64,000 nucleotides of DNA from Caballeronia sp. SBC1 (GTDB lineage Bacteria; Pseudomonadota; Gammaproteobacteria; Burkholderiales; Burkholderiaceae), in contig NZ_CP049157.1 of NCBI RefSeq assembly GCF_011493005.1, positions 1,860,001 through 1,924,000 on the forward strand, written 5' to 3'. How positions within the stretch are numbered: the first letter of the stretch is position 1; every line of letters starts with the position of its first letter. The translations under genes and the position numbers were made by a program. Under the pieces are notes generated by a model that was not told the origin of the DNA, searched no databases, and saw only the letters and a program-made list of their open reading frames with translations. This document shows, in pieces, positions 39,601 through 48,404 of this stretch.

Positions 39601-39840
39601 CGTCGTACCGGCCAGGATGGCACTGATGGGGACGCCGTTCGCATCGACGAGGATGTGATGTTTGGAACCGGGTCGCGAGCGATCTGTAGGGTTCGGGCCA
39701 GTTTTTCGCCCGCCCCAACGGCTCGCACCGACGACGAATCGACCGCCGCTCGCGAGAAATCGAGGAGGCCGGCCTCGCGTAACTTCGCAGGCAACAGCTG
39801 GTGCGGCCAGTCCCACCCGTCAGCCTTTTGCCAGTCGCGC
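39601..39840 (-). mobile_element. IS5-family transposase relic
   Basis: On the minus strand the frame reads LPAKLREAGLLDFSRAAVDS and SSVRAVGAGEK. It then shifts to KTGPNPTDRSRPGSKHHILV and DANGVPISAILAG. This is a well-known internal stretch of IS5-group transposases. Both ends are missing and there is one frameshift. It abuts the CoA-transferase stop on one side and an IS6-family relic on the other. Confidence 0.8.
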
Positions 39841-39844
39841 TATT

Positions 39845-40078
39845 GAGATATTTCGCAGATCTGACCTCGGTCGCGGCTGGAAGCAAGCCGCCGGCCTTCA
39901 TCTCGCGCACGGGCCCGTGCGAGGCCGCATAGCCATCGAGTGTGATGGTTTTCGGCAGCACCTGACGCTTGATGGCCTTCCTGAAAAATGCTTTGACTTC
40001 TGCCACGTCGCGTTTAGCTCGCAGCATGAAGTCTCCTCTCTGGCCGGCCCGATCCATCGTCCGAAGAGGTAGACCCAC
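39845..40078 (-). mobile_element. IS6-family transposase relic
   Basis: The minus-strand frame contains DFMLRAKRDVAEVKAFFRKA, ITLDGYAASHGPVREMKAGG and EVRSAKYLN, an internal part of IS6/IS26-type transposases including the second catalytic Asp region. It breaks off into the IS5-family relic. No terminal repeats are visible. The two relics form a nested scar. Confidence 0.8.
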
Positions 40079-40159
40079 TTACCGGGGATCGAGGGGATGC
40101 CCTATTTTAAAAGGCATGACGCGGTGAAGCGCTATCGTTCGTTGGATCACGATAAATAA

Positions 40160-40173
40160 ATAATGTCGACATG
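40160..40173. promoter_or_regulatory. TAATGTCGACA operator-like palindrome (site 6)
   Basis: ATAATGTCGACATG with core 40164-40171 and the 10-bp palindrome ATGTCGACAT. It is about 170 bases before the small gene at 40343. Confidence 0.55.
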
Positions 40174-40342
40174 TTTAATTTCAGGAACTATTCTAAAGTC
40201 AGTGCCCCGGTGCAAGATCACCACGCGACGCATAAAACGAGGCGAAGCAGCGTGTCAGTGGTTGGGCGGCGTGATCGACCGCCGCCCGGAACAAGTGGTA
40301 CGACGCAGTTCGTATCGGGCGTTTAAATGGTTGGAGGAGCAA

Positions 40343-40624
40343 ATGAGTACCCGGGAAAGGTCGTTGAGCGTCCTGGTTGAAAAGTGGCTTGGTCAGGATT
40401 TGATGGGTAGCGCCCGAGTTACGCGGTTCAGCCAATCGCGGCAAAGGCCGTGGCGTTCCGTATGCGTGGAGATCACTCAACCTGCCGGCCCGATCGCGAT
40501 CGTTTTCTTTCGACACGACGACGGTTCGTGGTGCGTCTTTCCACCTGATGCGAAGCGATCCACGATGAGTGTCGTGCGGAACCCGGTACCCGCGGCAAGT
40601 GACGTACTTGCGTCTGCGGCGTAA
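40343..40624 (+). CDS. hypothetical small protein
   Basis: A 93-residue protein with a GGAGGA site directly before ATG 40343. It reads STRERSLSVLVEKWLG, then PWRSVCVEITQPAGPIAIVF and RHDDGSWCVFPPD. There is no signal peptide or membrane helix and I recognise no family. It stands behind the last TGTCGACA site, so it may belong to the same regulon. A dioxygenase relic follows immediately. Confidence 0.55.
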   Translation: MSTRERSLSVLVEKWLGQDLMGSARVTRFSQSRQRPWRSVCVEITQPAGPIAIVFFRHDDGSWCVFPPDAKRSTMSVVRNPVPAASDVLASAA

Positions 40625-40687
40625 TCAGCACGCCGCGTTAATAATCGCTATCTGCCCGAACGGATGAAAGCGCACGTGAATGGACGA

Positions 40688-40752
40688 TCACGTCGTGGTT
40701 ACGCATTCATGGATTTTTTGCCGGCTCCGCGCAAGGTAGTCCCGACTGGTGA
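40688..40752 (+). pseudogene. TauD-type dioxygenase 3'-end relic (copy 1)
   Basis: The frame RRGYAFMDFLPAPRKVVPTG aligns with HYAVMDYWPAPRKMERAG at the C-terminus of the intact dioxygenases. The distal iron His is lost (now Gly-Tyr). Only about 20 codons are recognisable. The flanking 40625-41052 shows no other gene. Confidence 0.6.
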
Positions 40753-41052
40753 GTTTCTGAATTGAATCGGCCGAGCCTCAGACTCTTGTCCCAGCTCGAT
40801 ATACCGCGGCTTGAGTCGCAGCATGCACCGTGCGCACTGGCCACGACCCAAAGTCATACGCATGGCGCAGAGCACTCACAGGCGCGCTCCATATTGCTTT
40901 ACCTTGAACGAATATCGCTGCGAGCGATGGTTCTCGCTCAGACCCGCGGTGATGATCATGCATGCATCGCCTCTACTGGAAGGTGGCGCCGACTGACGAC
41001 CGGACGGCGCACCCCTTCGATCTCAAATGCACAGCATCATCCAGCCGTCTGC

Positions 41053-42333
41053 TTACCCGATCGCTAGACCATGTACCCGGTCTGTCGAGTGTGGGCGGAT
41101 AAGTGGAGCAAGATCGAAACGCTTGTCGAACTCGTCAACGAGATAGGCGCCGATCGGCAACGCAGAGGTCGCCGCCGGAGAAGGCGCGTTGCAGACGTGC
41201 AGGCTGCGCTGCGATGAACGGATCAGGAAGTCATGCACCATGCTGCCATCTGCCATCACGGCCTGCGCGCGTACGCCGGACGGGTAAGGCTCGAGGTCAG
41301 ATAGCGCGAGTTCCGGACAATACCGGCGGCACAGTTCGAGATAGCCCTGTTTCCAAAGCGAGTTGCGCATCTCGACAAGCCCCGATGCACCATGCTTTCC
41401 GAGCATCTTCCAGAAGCCCGGGAACGCTGCCATGCCGGCGAGATCCTTCAGGCTTGCGTCGCGCCAGCGATAGCCCTCGCGCGCCAGCGCCAGCACGGCG
41501 TTTGGACCCACCGTGATATATCCTCCGATCATGCGCGTCAGGTGCACGCCGAGAAAAGGCAGGGCGGGGTTGGGTACTGGATAGACCAGGTGTTTCACTA
41601 TGTCGTTCTTGTCCGCCGGCAACCGATAATATTCGCCGCGAAACGGCACGATCCGAAAATCAAGATCGACATTGCACATCTTCGCGAGGCGATCCGCCAT
41701 CAGGCCTGCGCAGACGATGGCGTGCTTTGCCCGGAAGCGGCCGCCCGACGTCTCCGCGGTAATGCCGTTTTCGTCCTCGTGGAGCGCGTCCACACGCTGG
41801 TTCAGCAGAATCTGCGCGTCCCGCTCCTGCGCGAGTCGGGCCATCGTCGCGGTCATGGCCGGATAGTCCGCAATGCCGCTCGTTGCCACGCGGATCGCCG
41901 CACGACCCGCGATGCGCGGTTCGAGCTCCCTTAACGCCGCTTCATCGAGCATCTGCGGTTCGAGCCGGTTCTGCTCACAACGTGCGTAGAGCGCATTCAG
42001 CCGTTCGACTTCGACGTCTTCGGTCGCGACGATCAGCTTGCCGCATTGCTCGACCGGCACGTCATGGCGGCGGGCGAACTCATAGGTCGCGGCGGCGCCT
42101 TGCCTGCAGAACTCGGCCTTGAGGCTTCCCGGCGCGTAATACACGCCGGCGTGAATCACGCCGCTGTTGTGCCCGGACTGGTGAGCTGCGAGTGAGGCCT
42201 CCTTCTCGAGCAGCAGCACGCTCAGGCCCGGATGACGTTCGATCAGTTGCATGGCCGTCGAGACGCCGACGATGCCACCGCCCACGATAAGGACGTCCGC
42301 GTCATAACCTCGGTGATGCTGGACGGTTGTCAT
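41053..42333 (-). CDS. lhgO: L-2-hydroxyglutarate oxidase/dehydrogenase
   Basis: A 426-residue FAD enzyme of the DAO/LhgO family. The N-terminus has DVLIVGGGIVGVSTAMQLIE for FAD binding, followed by LLLEKEASLAAHQSGHNSGV and IHAGVYYAPGSLKAEFC, which are highly characteristic of L-2-hydroxyglutarate oxidases. IVPFRGEYYRLP and LPFLGVHLTRMIGGYITVGP confirm it. It oxidises L-2-hydroxyglutarate to 2-oxoglutarate and passes electrons to the membrane quinone pool. Its start overlaps the stop of the glutarate hydroxylase gene by four bases, so the two act in sequence. Confidence 0.94.
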   Translation of the reverse strand: MTTVQHHRGYDADVLIVGGGIVGVSTAMQLIERHPGLSVLLLEKEASLAAHQSGHNSGVIHAGVYYAPGSLKAEFCRQGAAATYEFARRHDVPVEQCGKLIVATEDVEVERLNALYARCEQNRLEPQMLDEAALRELEPRIAGRAAIRVATSGIADYPAMTATMARLAQERDAQILLNQRVDALHEDENGITAETSGGRFRAKHAIVCAGLMADRLAKMCNVDLDFRIVPFRGEYYRLPADKNDIVKHLVYPVPNPALPFLGVHLTRMIGGYITVGPNAVLALAREGYRWRDASLKDLAGMAAFPGFWKMLGKHGASGLVEMRNSLWKQGYLELCRRYCPELALSDLEPYPSGVRAQAVMADGSMVHDFLIRSSQRSLHVCNAPSPAATSALPIGAYLVDEFDKRFDLAPLIRPHSTDRVHGLAIG

Positions 42334-43265
42334 TTTGCGAACACTCCGCGTTGGCGCATTAGTTCACGATGAAGCGCGGGATGCTTCTGGAACGGCGCCC
42401 GGCCATGCAGCCAGAAATAGTTGTTGAGCACCACGAGGTCGCCCACGGGAAGCGGCACTTCGCGCGTCGCGGACGACGCTTCCATTGACGCCGACAAGTC
42501 GTGCAGATAAACCGCTTCGGCTGATGAACGGGGTTGCACGAATTGATCGATGAACGACATCGCCAAACCATACTCGTTCTGGAAGAACACGGGGCGCTCG
42601 ACCTGCGCGTCGACGTTCTTCGAACCCGGCGCCTTGTAGAGAAATGGCCGGGTGCCGAGTGGATCGTTGAGGAACGTATCGCGCTCGCTCCAGTCGTCGA
42701 TATGCATGAAACGCGACTCGCCCCCGACCGCGTTCTCTTCCGCGAATTTCATCATGAGCAGCCATTCTGTCGGCTCTTCGACAAAGGTTCCGTCCGTGTG
42801 CAGCGTGAACAGCCGGTATGCCTGACGTAGATAGGAGTCGCTGTCGTCGGTGTCCTTCACGAGAAAGCGAGCGTAGTACGTGCCGGACATAGCATCGTGA
42901 TTCGCCGGTCCGAGCAAGTGTCCAACTGCCGTTCCGAATCGGACGAAATCGCGAGGATCGGTGGTTGCGTCCTGGATGCCCAAGGTGAATCCTCCGGCGG
43001 AACGGTCCCGCACGAGTTGCCGAAGTGCTGAGGCGAAACCGTTGCCGACTGCGCGCTCGAGCGCGTCCGCGAGCATAAAGCGCATGAACGGTACGTACTC
43101 GAGGTTCTGTAGGTCGATGTCTTTGACCGAAGAGAAGAATTTCTGCAACGCGTCAGGCCGCACCGTGATGTGACGCAAGCGTTCGTGATGCGGGTGACAC
43201 TCGATCGAAAACTTCAGTTGTGAATCGACCGGTGCGGCCATCGGAAATGCGGTGACGGAGCTCAT
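42330..43265 (-). CDS. glaH: glutarate 2-hydroxylase (CsiD/GlaH family)
   Basis: A 311-residue iron/2-oxoglutarate enzyme. The iron ligands are His156 and Asp158 (LFTLHTDGTFVEEP) and His287 (NYFWLHGRAPF), and Arg300 should bind 2-oxoglutarate. EWLLMMKFAEENAVGGESRF and MSFIDQFVQP are typical CsiD stretches. It hydroxylates glutarate to L-2-hydroxyglutarate, which LhgO oxidises to 2-oxoglutarate. It also begins the operon opposite a LysR gene. In E. coli csiD is part of a lysine/glutarate operon with GABA genes, which are absent here. Confidence 0.94.
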   Translation of the reverse strand: MSSVTAFPMAAPVDSQLKFSIECHPHHERLRHITVRPDALQKFFSSVKDIDLQNLEYVPFMRFMLADALERAVGNGFASALRQLVRDRSAGGFTLGIQDATTDPRDFVRFGTAVGHLLGPANHDAMSGTYYARFLVKDTDDSDSYLRQAYRLFTLHTDGTFVEEPTEWLLMMKFAEENAVGGESRFMHIDDWSERDTFLNDPLGTRPFLYKAPGSKNVDAQVERPVFFQNEYGLAMSFIDQFVQPRSSAEAVYLHDLSASMEASSATREVPLPVGDLVVLNNYFWLHGRAPFQKHPALHRELMRQRGVFAK

Positions 43266-43364
43266 GAAGATGTCCTTGGGAAGAAAGTGTGGCTATTTGA
43301 CTCCTTATCCAGGATTCGTTAAACACGTATAAACTGCGTTTTTATTCGTAAATCGAGATTAAAG
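43266..43364. promoter_or_regulatory. divergent promoter region between glaH and LysR gene
   Basis: A 99-base A/T-rich intergenic region separates the divergent starts. It contains ATTCGT near 43313 and again near 43346, on either side of ACACGTATAAACTGCG, which may be half-sites for the LysR-type regulator. Overlapping divergent promoters are typical for this family; no single -35/-10 pair could be fixed. Confidence 0.45.
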
Positions 43365-44294
43365 ATGATCGATTGCCGGCAACTCAATCTATTCGTCGCA
43401 TTGGCCGAAGATTTGCACTTCGCTCGCACAGCCGACCGGCTCGATATCGCTCAATCGGTGCTCAGCCTGCAGATCAAGCGGCTCGAAACCGATCTCGGCG
43501 TACGACTGCTCAACCGCAACAAACGCGCGGCAATCACGCTAACCAATGCAGGCGACGTATTTCTGCTCGAAGCCAAGGCCGCACTGCGGCAACTGGAGCG
43601 AGCCGACCGCATCGGGCGTCTGGCAGCAAGAGGAGAGGCAGGTCACGTTGCGCTCGGCTATATCGGCTCGGCGGTCACGACCGGGCTGCTGCCCGATACG
43701 CTCAAGACATTCAGGATGGCGAGCCCGGACGTTCGCATGCACATCGTGGCAATGGAAACACCGACGCAACTGGAACGTTTGTCGGACGGGACCATCGATG
43801 TCGGTTTCATTCGGCCCCGCGCGCACTATCCCGACGGTGTCACAGCCAAAGTCGTTCAGAGCGAACGCTTGCTGATTGCCCTGCCGGCGGACAGCCCCCT
43901 CGTGCGCGTGAAAGCCGTGAAGGCTTCCCAGTTGCGGGGGGTGTCATTCATTGCGCCGCAGTTCAATGAGGCGGCCGGCTTTGCGGAAGATCTCGCCAGA
44001 CTCGGCAGCATCGGTGGGTTCGATGCGCAACCGGAGTATCGGGTCAACGATTTCATTACGGCGGTCAGCATGGCGTCGGCGGGCTACGGCGTGGCGCTCG
44101 TGCCTCAATCCATCCGGGGGTTCGCCCAACCTGGCGTGGTGTTCAAACCTGTAAGCGATTTCAAAGATCAGGTCGAACTCGCAGTGGCGTATCGTGTTCG
44201 CGAGTATTCGCCTTGCGTGCGGGGGTTCATCGATACAGCGCTGTCATACGGTGGTCTCGCGAAGCGCCAGGGGACGCACCGCACGACGCGCTAG
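43365..44294 (+). CDS. LysR-family regulator, probable control of glaH-lhgO
   Basis: A 309-residue LysR protein. The DNA-binding part reads DCRQLNLFVALAEDLHFART, SVLSLQIKRLETDLGVRLL and KRAAITLTNAGDVFL. The effector domain has GHVALGYIGSAVTTGLLPD, TIDVGFIRPR and GYGVALVPQS. The position opposite glaH with 99 bases between argues for control of glutarate catabolism, probably by glutarate or 2-hydroxyglutarate (inference). Its last four bases overlap the convergent AraC gene. Confidence 0.92.
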   Translation: MIDCRQLNLFVALAEDLHFARTADRLDIAQSVLSLQIKRLETDLGVRLLNRNKRAAITLTNAGDVFLLEAKAALRQLERADRIGRLAARGEAGHVALGYIGSAVTTGLLPDTLKTFRMASPDVRMHIVAMETPTQLERLSDGTIDVGFIRPRAHYPDGVTAKVVQSERLLIALPADSPLVRVKAVKASQLRGVSFIAPQFNEAAGFAEDLARLGSIGGFDAQPEYRVNDFITAVSMASAGYGVALVPQSIRGFAQPGVVFKPVSDFKDQVELAVAYRVREYSPCVRGFIDTALSYGGLAKRQGTHRTTR

Positions 44295-45325
44295 CGAGCC
44301 TCGCCGGTCGACTGTCGGCGCACTGCGTCGCGTGTCGCCCGGCTGTCCTTGGGGCTGCAACCGAATTGCGCGTGATACCAGCGGGAGAATGCGCTCGGCG
44401 CGGAAAAACCGAGCAGGGTCGCCACCTCGGTCAACGGACGATCGCTCTCGATGACATGACGCGTACTGAGTTCCTTGCGGATATCGTTCAGGATCGACGA
44501 GAAGCTCTGTCCCTGTTCCTCCAGCCGGCGCTGGACCGTGCGGCACACCACGCCGAGGTGCTTGGCCACCTGTTCGATGCCGCAGCGCCCACTGGGTAAC
44601 AGCAGCAGGATCGTACGCCGCACGTCCTCAAGCATGGTCGCCTGCTGCGACATGACAGACGCGTCCAGCAACTGCTGCGCGTAGCGCACCATCGCCGGAT
44701 CTGCTGACGGGTTGCGTGCGTCGAGATCTGCCTTCGAGCAGACGATGCAGTTGAAGTCATAGCCAAACTCGACGCAACCGCCAAAAAACCGTTGGTGTGG
44801 ACCAGCGTCGCGCGGCGCCGGATGTTCGAAGCATACCCGCCGCGGCTGCCAGTCGGTCTTGAGGAGCTGGCGTATCAACCGCACCATGACACCCAGCGCC
44901 AGTTCAACCCTTTGGCGCGTGGGCTGATGCGCACTGCCAGCAATTATCGCCTCGCGAATGATGACCAGTTCGCCGCATTCCTCGACCGCCAGCGACAGCG
45001 CGCCGTTGAGCAAGGTCTGGTAGCGCATCAGCATGTCGAGCGAGTCGCGCAGCGTTGCCTGGTCGCGGATCAGCAATCCTACGGCCCCGAGGTTGGACAA
45101 GAGGCGCGACTCGGCCATGCATAGTCCGAAACTCTCGTTGCCTGACAGGGTTGCGGACGCCTGGAGCAGTTGTCCGACACGCTCTACTGGAATCATGAGG
45201 TCCGGCTCGCGCAACACGTCCGGACTTAACCCGGCGTCAAGGAGCATGCGCACCGGGTCCAGTCCGGCTGCACGAGCGACCTCGCTATAGTTGGTCAGGC
45301 TCGCAGCGCGGACAAGGGAAGACAT
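44291..45325 (-). CDS. AraC-family regulator with arabinose-binding-like (OruR-type) N-domain
   Basis: A 344-residue regulator. The N-terminal ligand-binding domain is of the PF12625 kind (EVARAAGLDPVRMLLDAGLS; HQPTRQRVELALGVMVRLIR). The C-terminal AraC double helix-turn-helix follows (GIEQVAKHLGVVCRTVQRRL; PLTEVATLLGFSAPSAFSRW, then FGCSPKDSR). ATG at 45325 was preferred to a start 19 codons earlier because it matches the usual family N-terminus. It reads away from a dioxygenase relic and the hydrolase of cluster C, and probably once controlled that copy of the module. A related regulator is at 51336-52337. Confidence 0.9.
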   Translation of the reverse strand: MSSLVRAASLTNYSEVARAAGLDPVRMLLDAGLSPDVLREPDLMIPVERVGQLLQASATLSGNESFGLCMAESRLLSNLGAVGLLIRDQATLRDSLDMLMRYQTLLNGALSLAVEECGELVIIREAIIAGSAHQPTRQRVELALGVMVRLIRQLLKTDWQPRRVCFEHPAPRDAGPHQRFFGGCVEFGYDFNCIVCSKADLDARNPSADPAMVRYAQQLLDASVMSQQATMLEDVRRTILLLLPSGRCGIEQVAKHLGVVCRTVQRRLEEQGQSFSSILNDIRKELSTRHVIESDRPLTEVATLLGFSAPSAFSRWYHAQFGCSPKDSRATRDAVRRQSTGEAR

Positions 45326-45411
45326 CGGAGAACTGAATAGAAGATTGGCACGAAATGATAAGTCCCTGTCATGTATTGTCAAGCGGGGGAAACCCGTCGC
45401 ACTAACACTAT

Positions 45412-45552
45412 GTCACGCGCGTTTTCGCTGGAAGAAAGACACTGTTGCGTTCCGGGACAGCCGCTCAACCCGGCACTACGCAGTGATGGATTAACCGCCG
45501 TGCCACCGCAAGATGGAACGCATCACCCTCATGGGTGACAGGCCTTACCGAA
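45412..45552 (+). pseudogene. TauD-type dioxygenase 3'-end relic (copy 2)
   Basis: The frame reads RFRWKKDTVAFRDSRSTRHY and AVMD, an in-frame TAA, then PPCHRKMERITLMGDRPY. This matches the last ~45 residues of the intact dioxygenase at 56212-57060 almost position for position. The Tyr codon after the metal-binding region has become a stop, and everything upstream is gone. The hydrolase gene follows, as in the intact operon. Confidence 0.88.
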
Positions 45553-45569
45553 TGATCGACATGAACTCT

Positions 45570-46121
45570 ATGACGCCAACCGTTGTCATCGTCCCCGGCC
45601 TGCGTGAGCATGTGCCGAACCACTGGCAGACCCTGCTGGCGGCGAAGCTGCCTCGTGTATGCAGCGTCGCCCCGCTTGAGCACCACAAGCTGAGCTGTGC
45701 GGCCCGCGTCGACGCGATCGACCGCGCTCTGGCCGGCATCGAGGGCCCGGTGACTATCGTGGCGCATAGCGCCGGCGCGATGATGGTCGCCCATTGGGCG
45801 GCACGGGGTGCGACACGCGAGGTGCGCGGCGCACTGCTTGCGGCACCCGCGGATCTCGAGACCCCTATGCCGGCAGGCTACCCGGAGATCGACGCACTGA
45901 AAGAGCATGGCTGGCTGCCGATCCCGCGCGGCACATTGCCGTTTCCGAGCATCGTTGCGGCAGGCAGCAACGATCCTCTGACGCGTCTCGATCGCGCCCG
46001 TGAGTTCGCGCAGGCGTGGGGCAGTCGCTTCGTCGAACTCGGCGAGGTCGGGCATCTGAATCCGGCCTCGGGCCATGGCGAGTGGCCGCGTGCCGATGAG
46101 TTCATTCGCGAACTCTCATGA
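45570..46121 (+). CDS. RBBP9/YdeN-family alpha/beta hydrolase (cluster C)
   Basis: A 183-residue serine hydrolase. The start TPTVVIVPGLREHVPNHWQT, the nucleophile elbow VAHSAGAMMV, the ALLAAPADLETPMPAG strand and the C-terminal His in GEVGHLNPASGHGEWP mark the RBBP9/YdeN family. The fold hydrolyses small esters or thioesters. ATG 45570 matches the start of the paralogue at 57057. Here the upstream dioxygenase has decayed to a relic, but the hydrolase looks intact. A BKACE relic follows. Confidence 0.9.
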   Translation: MTPTVVIVPGLREHVPNHWQTLLAAKLPRVCSVAPLEHHKLSCAARVDAIDRALAGIEGPVTIVAHSAGAMMVAHWAARGATREVRGALLAAPADLETPMPAGYPEIDALKEHGWLPIPRGTLPFPSIVAAGSNDPLTRLDRAREFAQAWGSRFVELGEVGHLNPASGHGEWPRADEFIRELS

Positions 46122-46299
46122 CCGAACGATGGCCAAGTGCCACTGGCGGGGAAAAAGGGATCAGGTCTGCGGGATTTGAAGACGACAGTGCCCGAGCCAC
46201 GCATCGAAGGCGTGGGATTTTCTATGAGGAATGCGCGACAGGTTGTTTGAAACGATCGATACGGGTTGTCTCAATGATGAAGACCTTCCCTGGATGCCT

Positions 46300-46636
46300 T
46301 ACGCGCCGGATGGCGCGATGCTGACGGTGGAGAGCTCAATGCGCAGCCTGCTGCCGGTCAACATGATGGGCATTGCAATGGGCCTGCACGTGCGCTGCGG
46401 CATCGCGGACAACATCTGGAATCAGGCGCGCACGAAGAGGATGAGCTCAGTCGAGCAGATCGAGCAACTGGTGCGCATCTCGCGCGAGTTCGGCCGCGAG
46501 ATGGCCACCGCCCAGCAGGCGCGCGATCAGCAAGATTGGCATGTTCTACGACACAGTGGAAGAGACCCTGCTGGCCAACGGCTTCGCGCCCAACCGCAAC
46601 GGTGGTAATCAGGGCTTTCTGCGCAAGGCCGTCTGA
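46300..46636 (+). pseudogene. BKACE C-terminal relic, frameshifted
   Basis: The frame PDGAMLTVESSMRSLLPVN continues as MMGIAMGLHVRCGI and SSVEQIEQLVRISREFGREM. It then shifts near 46530, so that the end (EETLLANGFAPNRNGGNQGF) lies in another frame. At the DNA level it is nearly the same as 49300-49637 of the intact gene, which points to a fairly recent duplication and loss. The zinc Glu is kept, but the first two-thirds of the gene is absent. Confidence 0.9.
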
Positions 46637-46690
46637 ACGCGCGAGGCGCCAGGACCGTGGCCGGTATTTTAAAAATATTAGGAGACGAGC

Positions 46691-48037
46691 ATGAACGTGA
46701 TACCCGATCGCCCGGAGGCCCGCAACAACGACGATTACCTGACGAGCAGACGGCAAGCCTGGTTTGCATTCGCGATGACCTTCGCGCTTATGTTTTTCGA
46801 TTTTCTCGACCGACAGGTGATCGTCTCACTATTTCCCCACATCAAGAGCGAATGGAACCTGAGTGACAAACAGCTGGGTTCCCTGGTTTCCATCATTGCC
46901 ATCGTGGTAGGGGTCGGGGGATTGCCGGTAGCGCTGGTGGCAGACCGCATGGGCCGTGTAAAGAGCATCGTGGTGATGGCTATCACCTGGAGCCTGGCCA
47001 CGATCTCGTGCATGTTCACGGCCAATTACAGTCAATTGTTTGTGGCGCGTGCGATGGTGGGGGTTGGTGAAACCGGCTATGGTTCGGTAGGAGTAGCCCT
47101 TATCTCAACACTGTTTCCCAATCGCTTGCGGAGCGCCGCGCTCGGCGCCTTCTACGCTGCGCCAGCGCTGGGTTCAGTGCTGGGTGTGGTGTTGGGGGGG
47201 ATGATCGCGGCCAGGTGGGGCTGGAAGGCCGCCTTTGGTGTGGTCGGTGTACCTGGGCTCGTGCTGGCATGGCTTTATCTGCTCGTGCGCGACTACAAGA
47301 CGGTGGCACTGACGCCAAGCTCGAACCAGGTGACCCAGTCTCTGGGTGGGGCGCTCAAGCACATCTTTGGCACGCTGGCGCGCACGCGCACGCTGCTGTG
47401 GGTCTGCGCTGGAGCGTCGACTCAACTGATCACCGTGTCGGCGATCTGGTCGTGGCTGCCCAGCTACCTCAACCGTTTCCAAGGCATGGCACCGGAGGCT
47501 GCAGGCAAGGCGGCGGCGGTGGTGGTATTGGTCGGTGCCTTTGGTTGCACGTTCTGGGGCATCGTGGCGGGATGCCTGGCACGTCGCAAGCCGCGCAACA
47601 AGCTGCCCGTGCTATCCGTGCTGTGCCTGGTCACATCGGTGATCTTCGTGGTGGCGTTTGGCGGCACATATACGGGTGATGCACAGTTCAAGCTGATCGT
47701 TCTTGGCGGTTTTTTCATGAACTGCACCGTCGGTGTGGTCGCCGGCGTTGCCATGGACGTCGTTCACCCAGGTGTGCGCTCTACCGGCGCGGCCGTACTT
47801 TCCCTGTTTCAAAACGTGTTTGGCCTAGCCGTGGGTCCGTTCCTGGCGGGTGTCCTGTCCGACCAATGGGGTTTGCAGCAGGCACTCACAGTCATTCCTC
47901 TCTTCAGTATATTGGCCGCGGTGTTTTTTGTCATCGCAATGCGCAGTTATGACGCGGATGCGGCCCAGATCTCCAATGTGAAGCTGGATGTGGCGCCAGT
48001 CCTCGCCGGCACCCTGAGCACCGGCACTGCAGTCTGA
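46691..48037 (+). CDS. MFS transporter (cluster C)
   Basis: A 448-residue carrier with 12 predicted helices. The first is QAWFAFAMTFALMFFDFLDR, the signature loop ADRMGRVKSIVVM, and helix 4-5 MVGVGETGYGSVGVALISTL. ATG 46691 has AGGAG five bases upstream. It belongs to the same organic-acid symporter group as the other two MFS genes but is more distant from them. It lies between two BKACE copies (one broken, one intact) and was presumably co-transcribed with a keto-acid route. Confidence 0.92.
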   Translation: MNVIPDRPEARNNDDYLTSRRQAWFAFAMTFALMFFDFLDRQVIVSLFPHIKSEWNLSDKQLGSLVSIIAIVVGVGGLPVALVADRMGRVKSIVVMAITWSLATISCMFTANYSQLFVARAMVGVGETGYGSVGVALISTLFPNRLRSAALGAFYAAPALGSVLGVVLGGMIAARWGWKAAFGVVGVPGLVLAWLYLLVRDYKTVALTPSSNQVTQSLGGALKHIFGTLARTRTLLWVCAGASTQLITVSAIWSWLPSYLNRFQGMAPEAAGKAAAVVVLVGAFGCTFWGIVAGCLARRKPRNKLPVLSVLCLVTSVIFVVAFGGTYTGDAQFKLIVLGGFFMNCTVGVVAGVAMDVVHPGVRSTGAAVLSLFQNVFGLAVGPFLAGVLSDQWGLQQALTVIPLFSILAAVFFVIAMRSYDADAAQISNVKLDVAPVLAGTLSTGTAV

Positions 48038-48404
48038 GCAAGGAGTAGCTGGTCACGGAGACGCTTCAAACAAACATGCTCATTTGCTCGCCGAAAGCGT
48101 CAGTCCCTCAACAGTGCGACGAGATCAGCATCGCCACTGTCTCACGGTGTCCCATACCTTTGGCCGTGACCGTTCCTCTTTCACAGATGGCTGGCAGCTA
48201 AGCAGAGGACCGCAATTGTGCTGTCGCGGGCGGTCAAGTCGTGGCGCGGTGTGACAAGCACCTTTGGACACGGCGCCAGAAAATTCTCTTCACGCCACGA
48301 GTTTCGCGCTGGCTGCTTCGCATTGTGGCGATGGGATATCTCATCGGCTATGGGCATTTGCTGTGACCACATCGGTGATCCGCAGATGCTGCAGCGGGAA
48401 ACCA

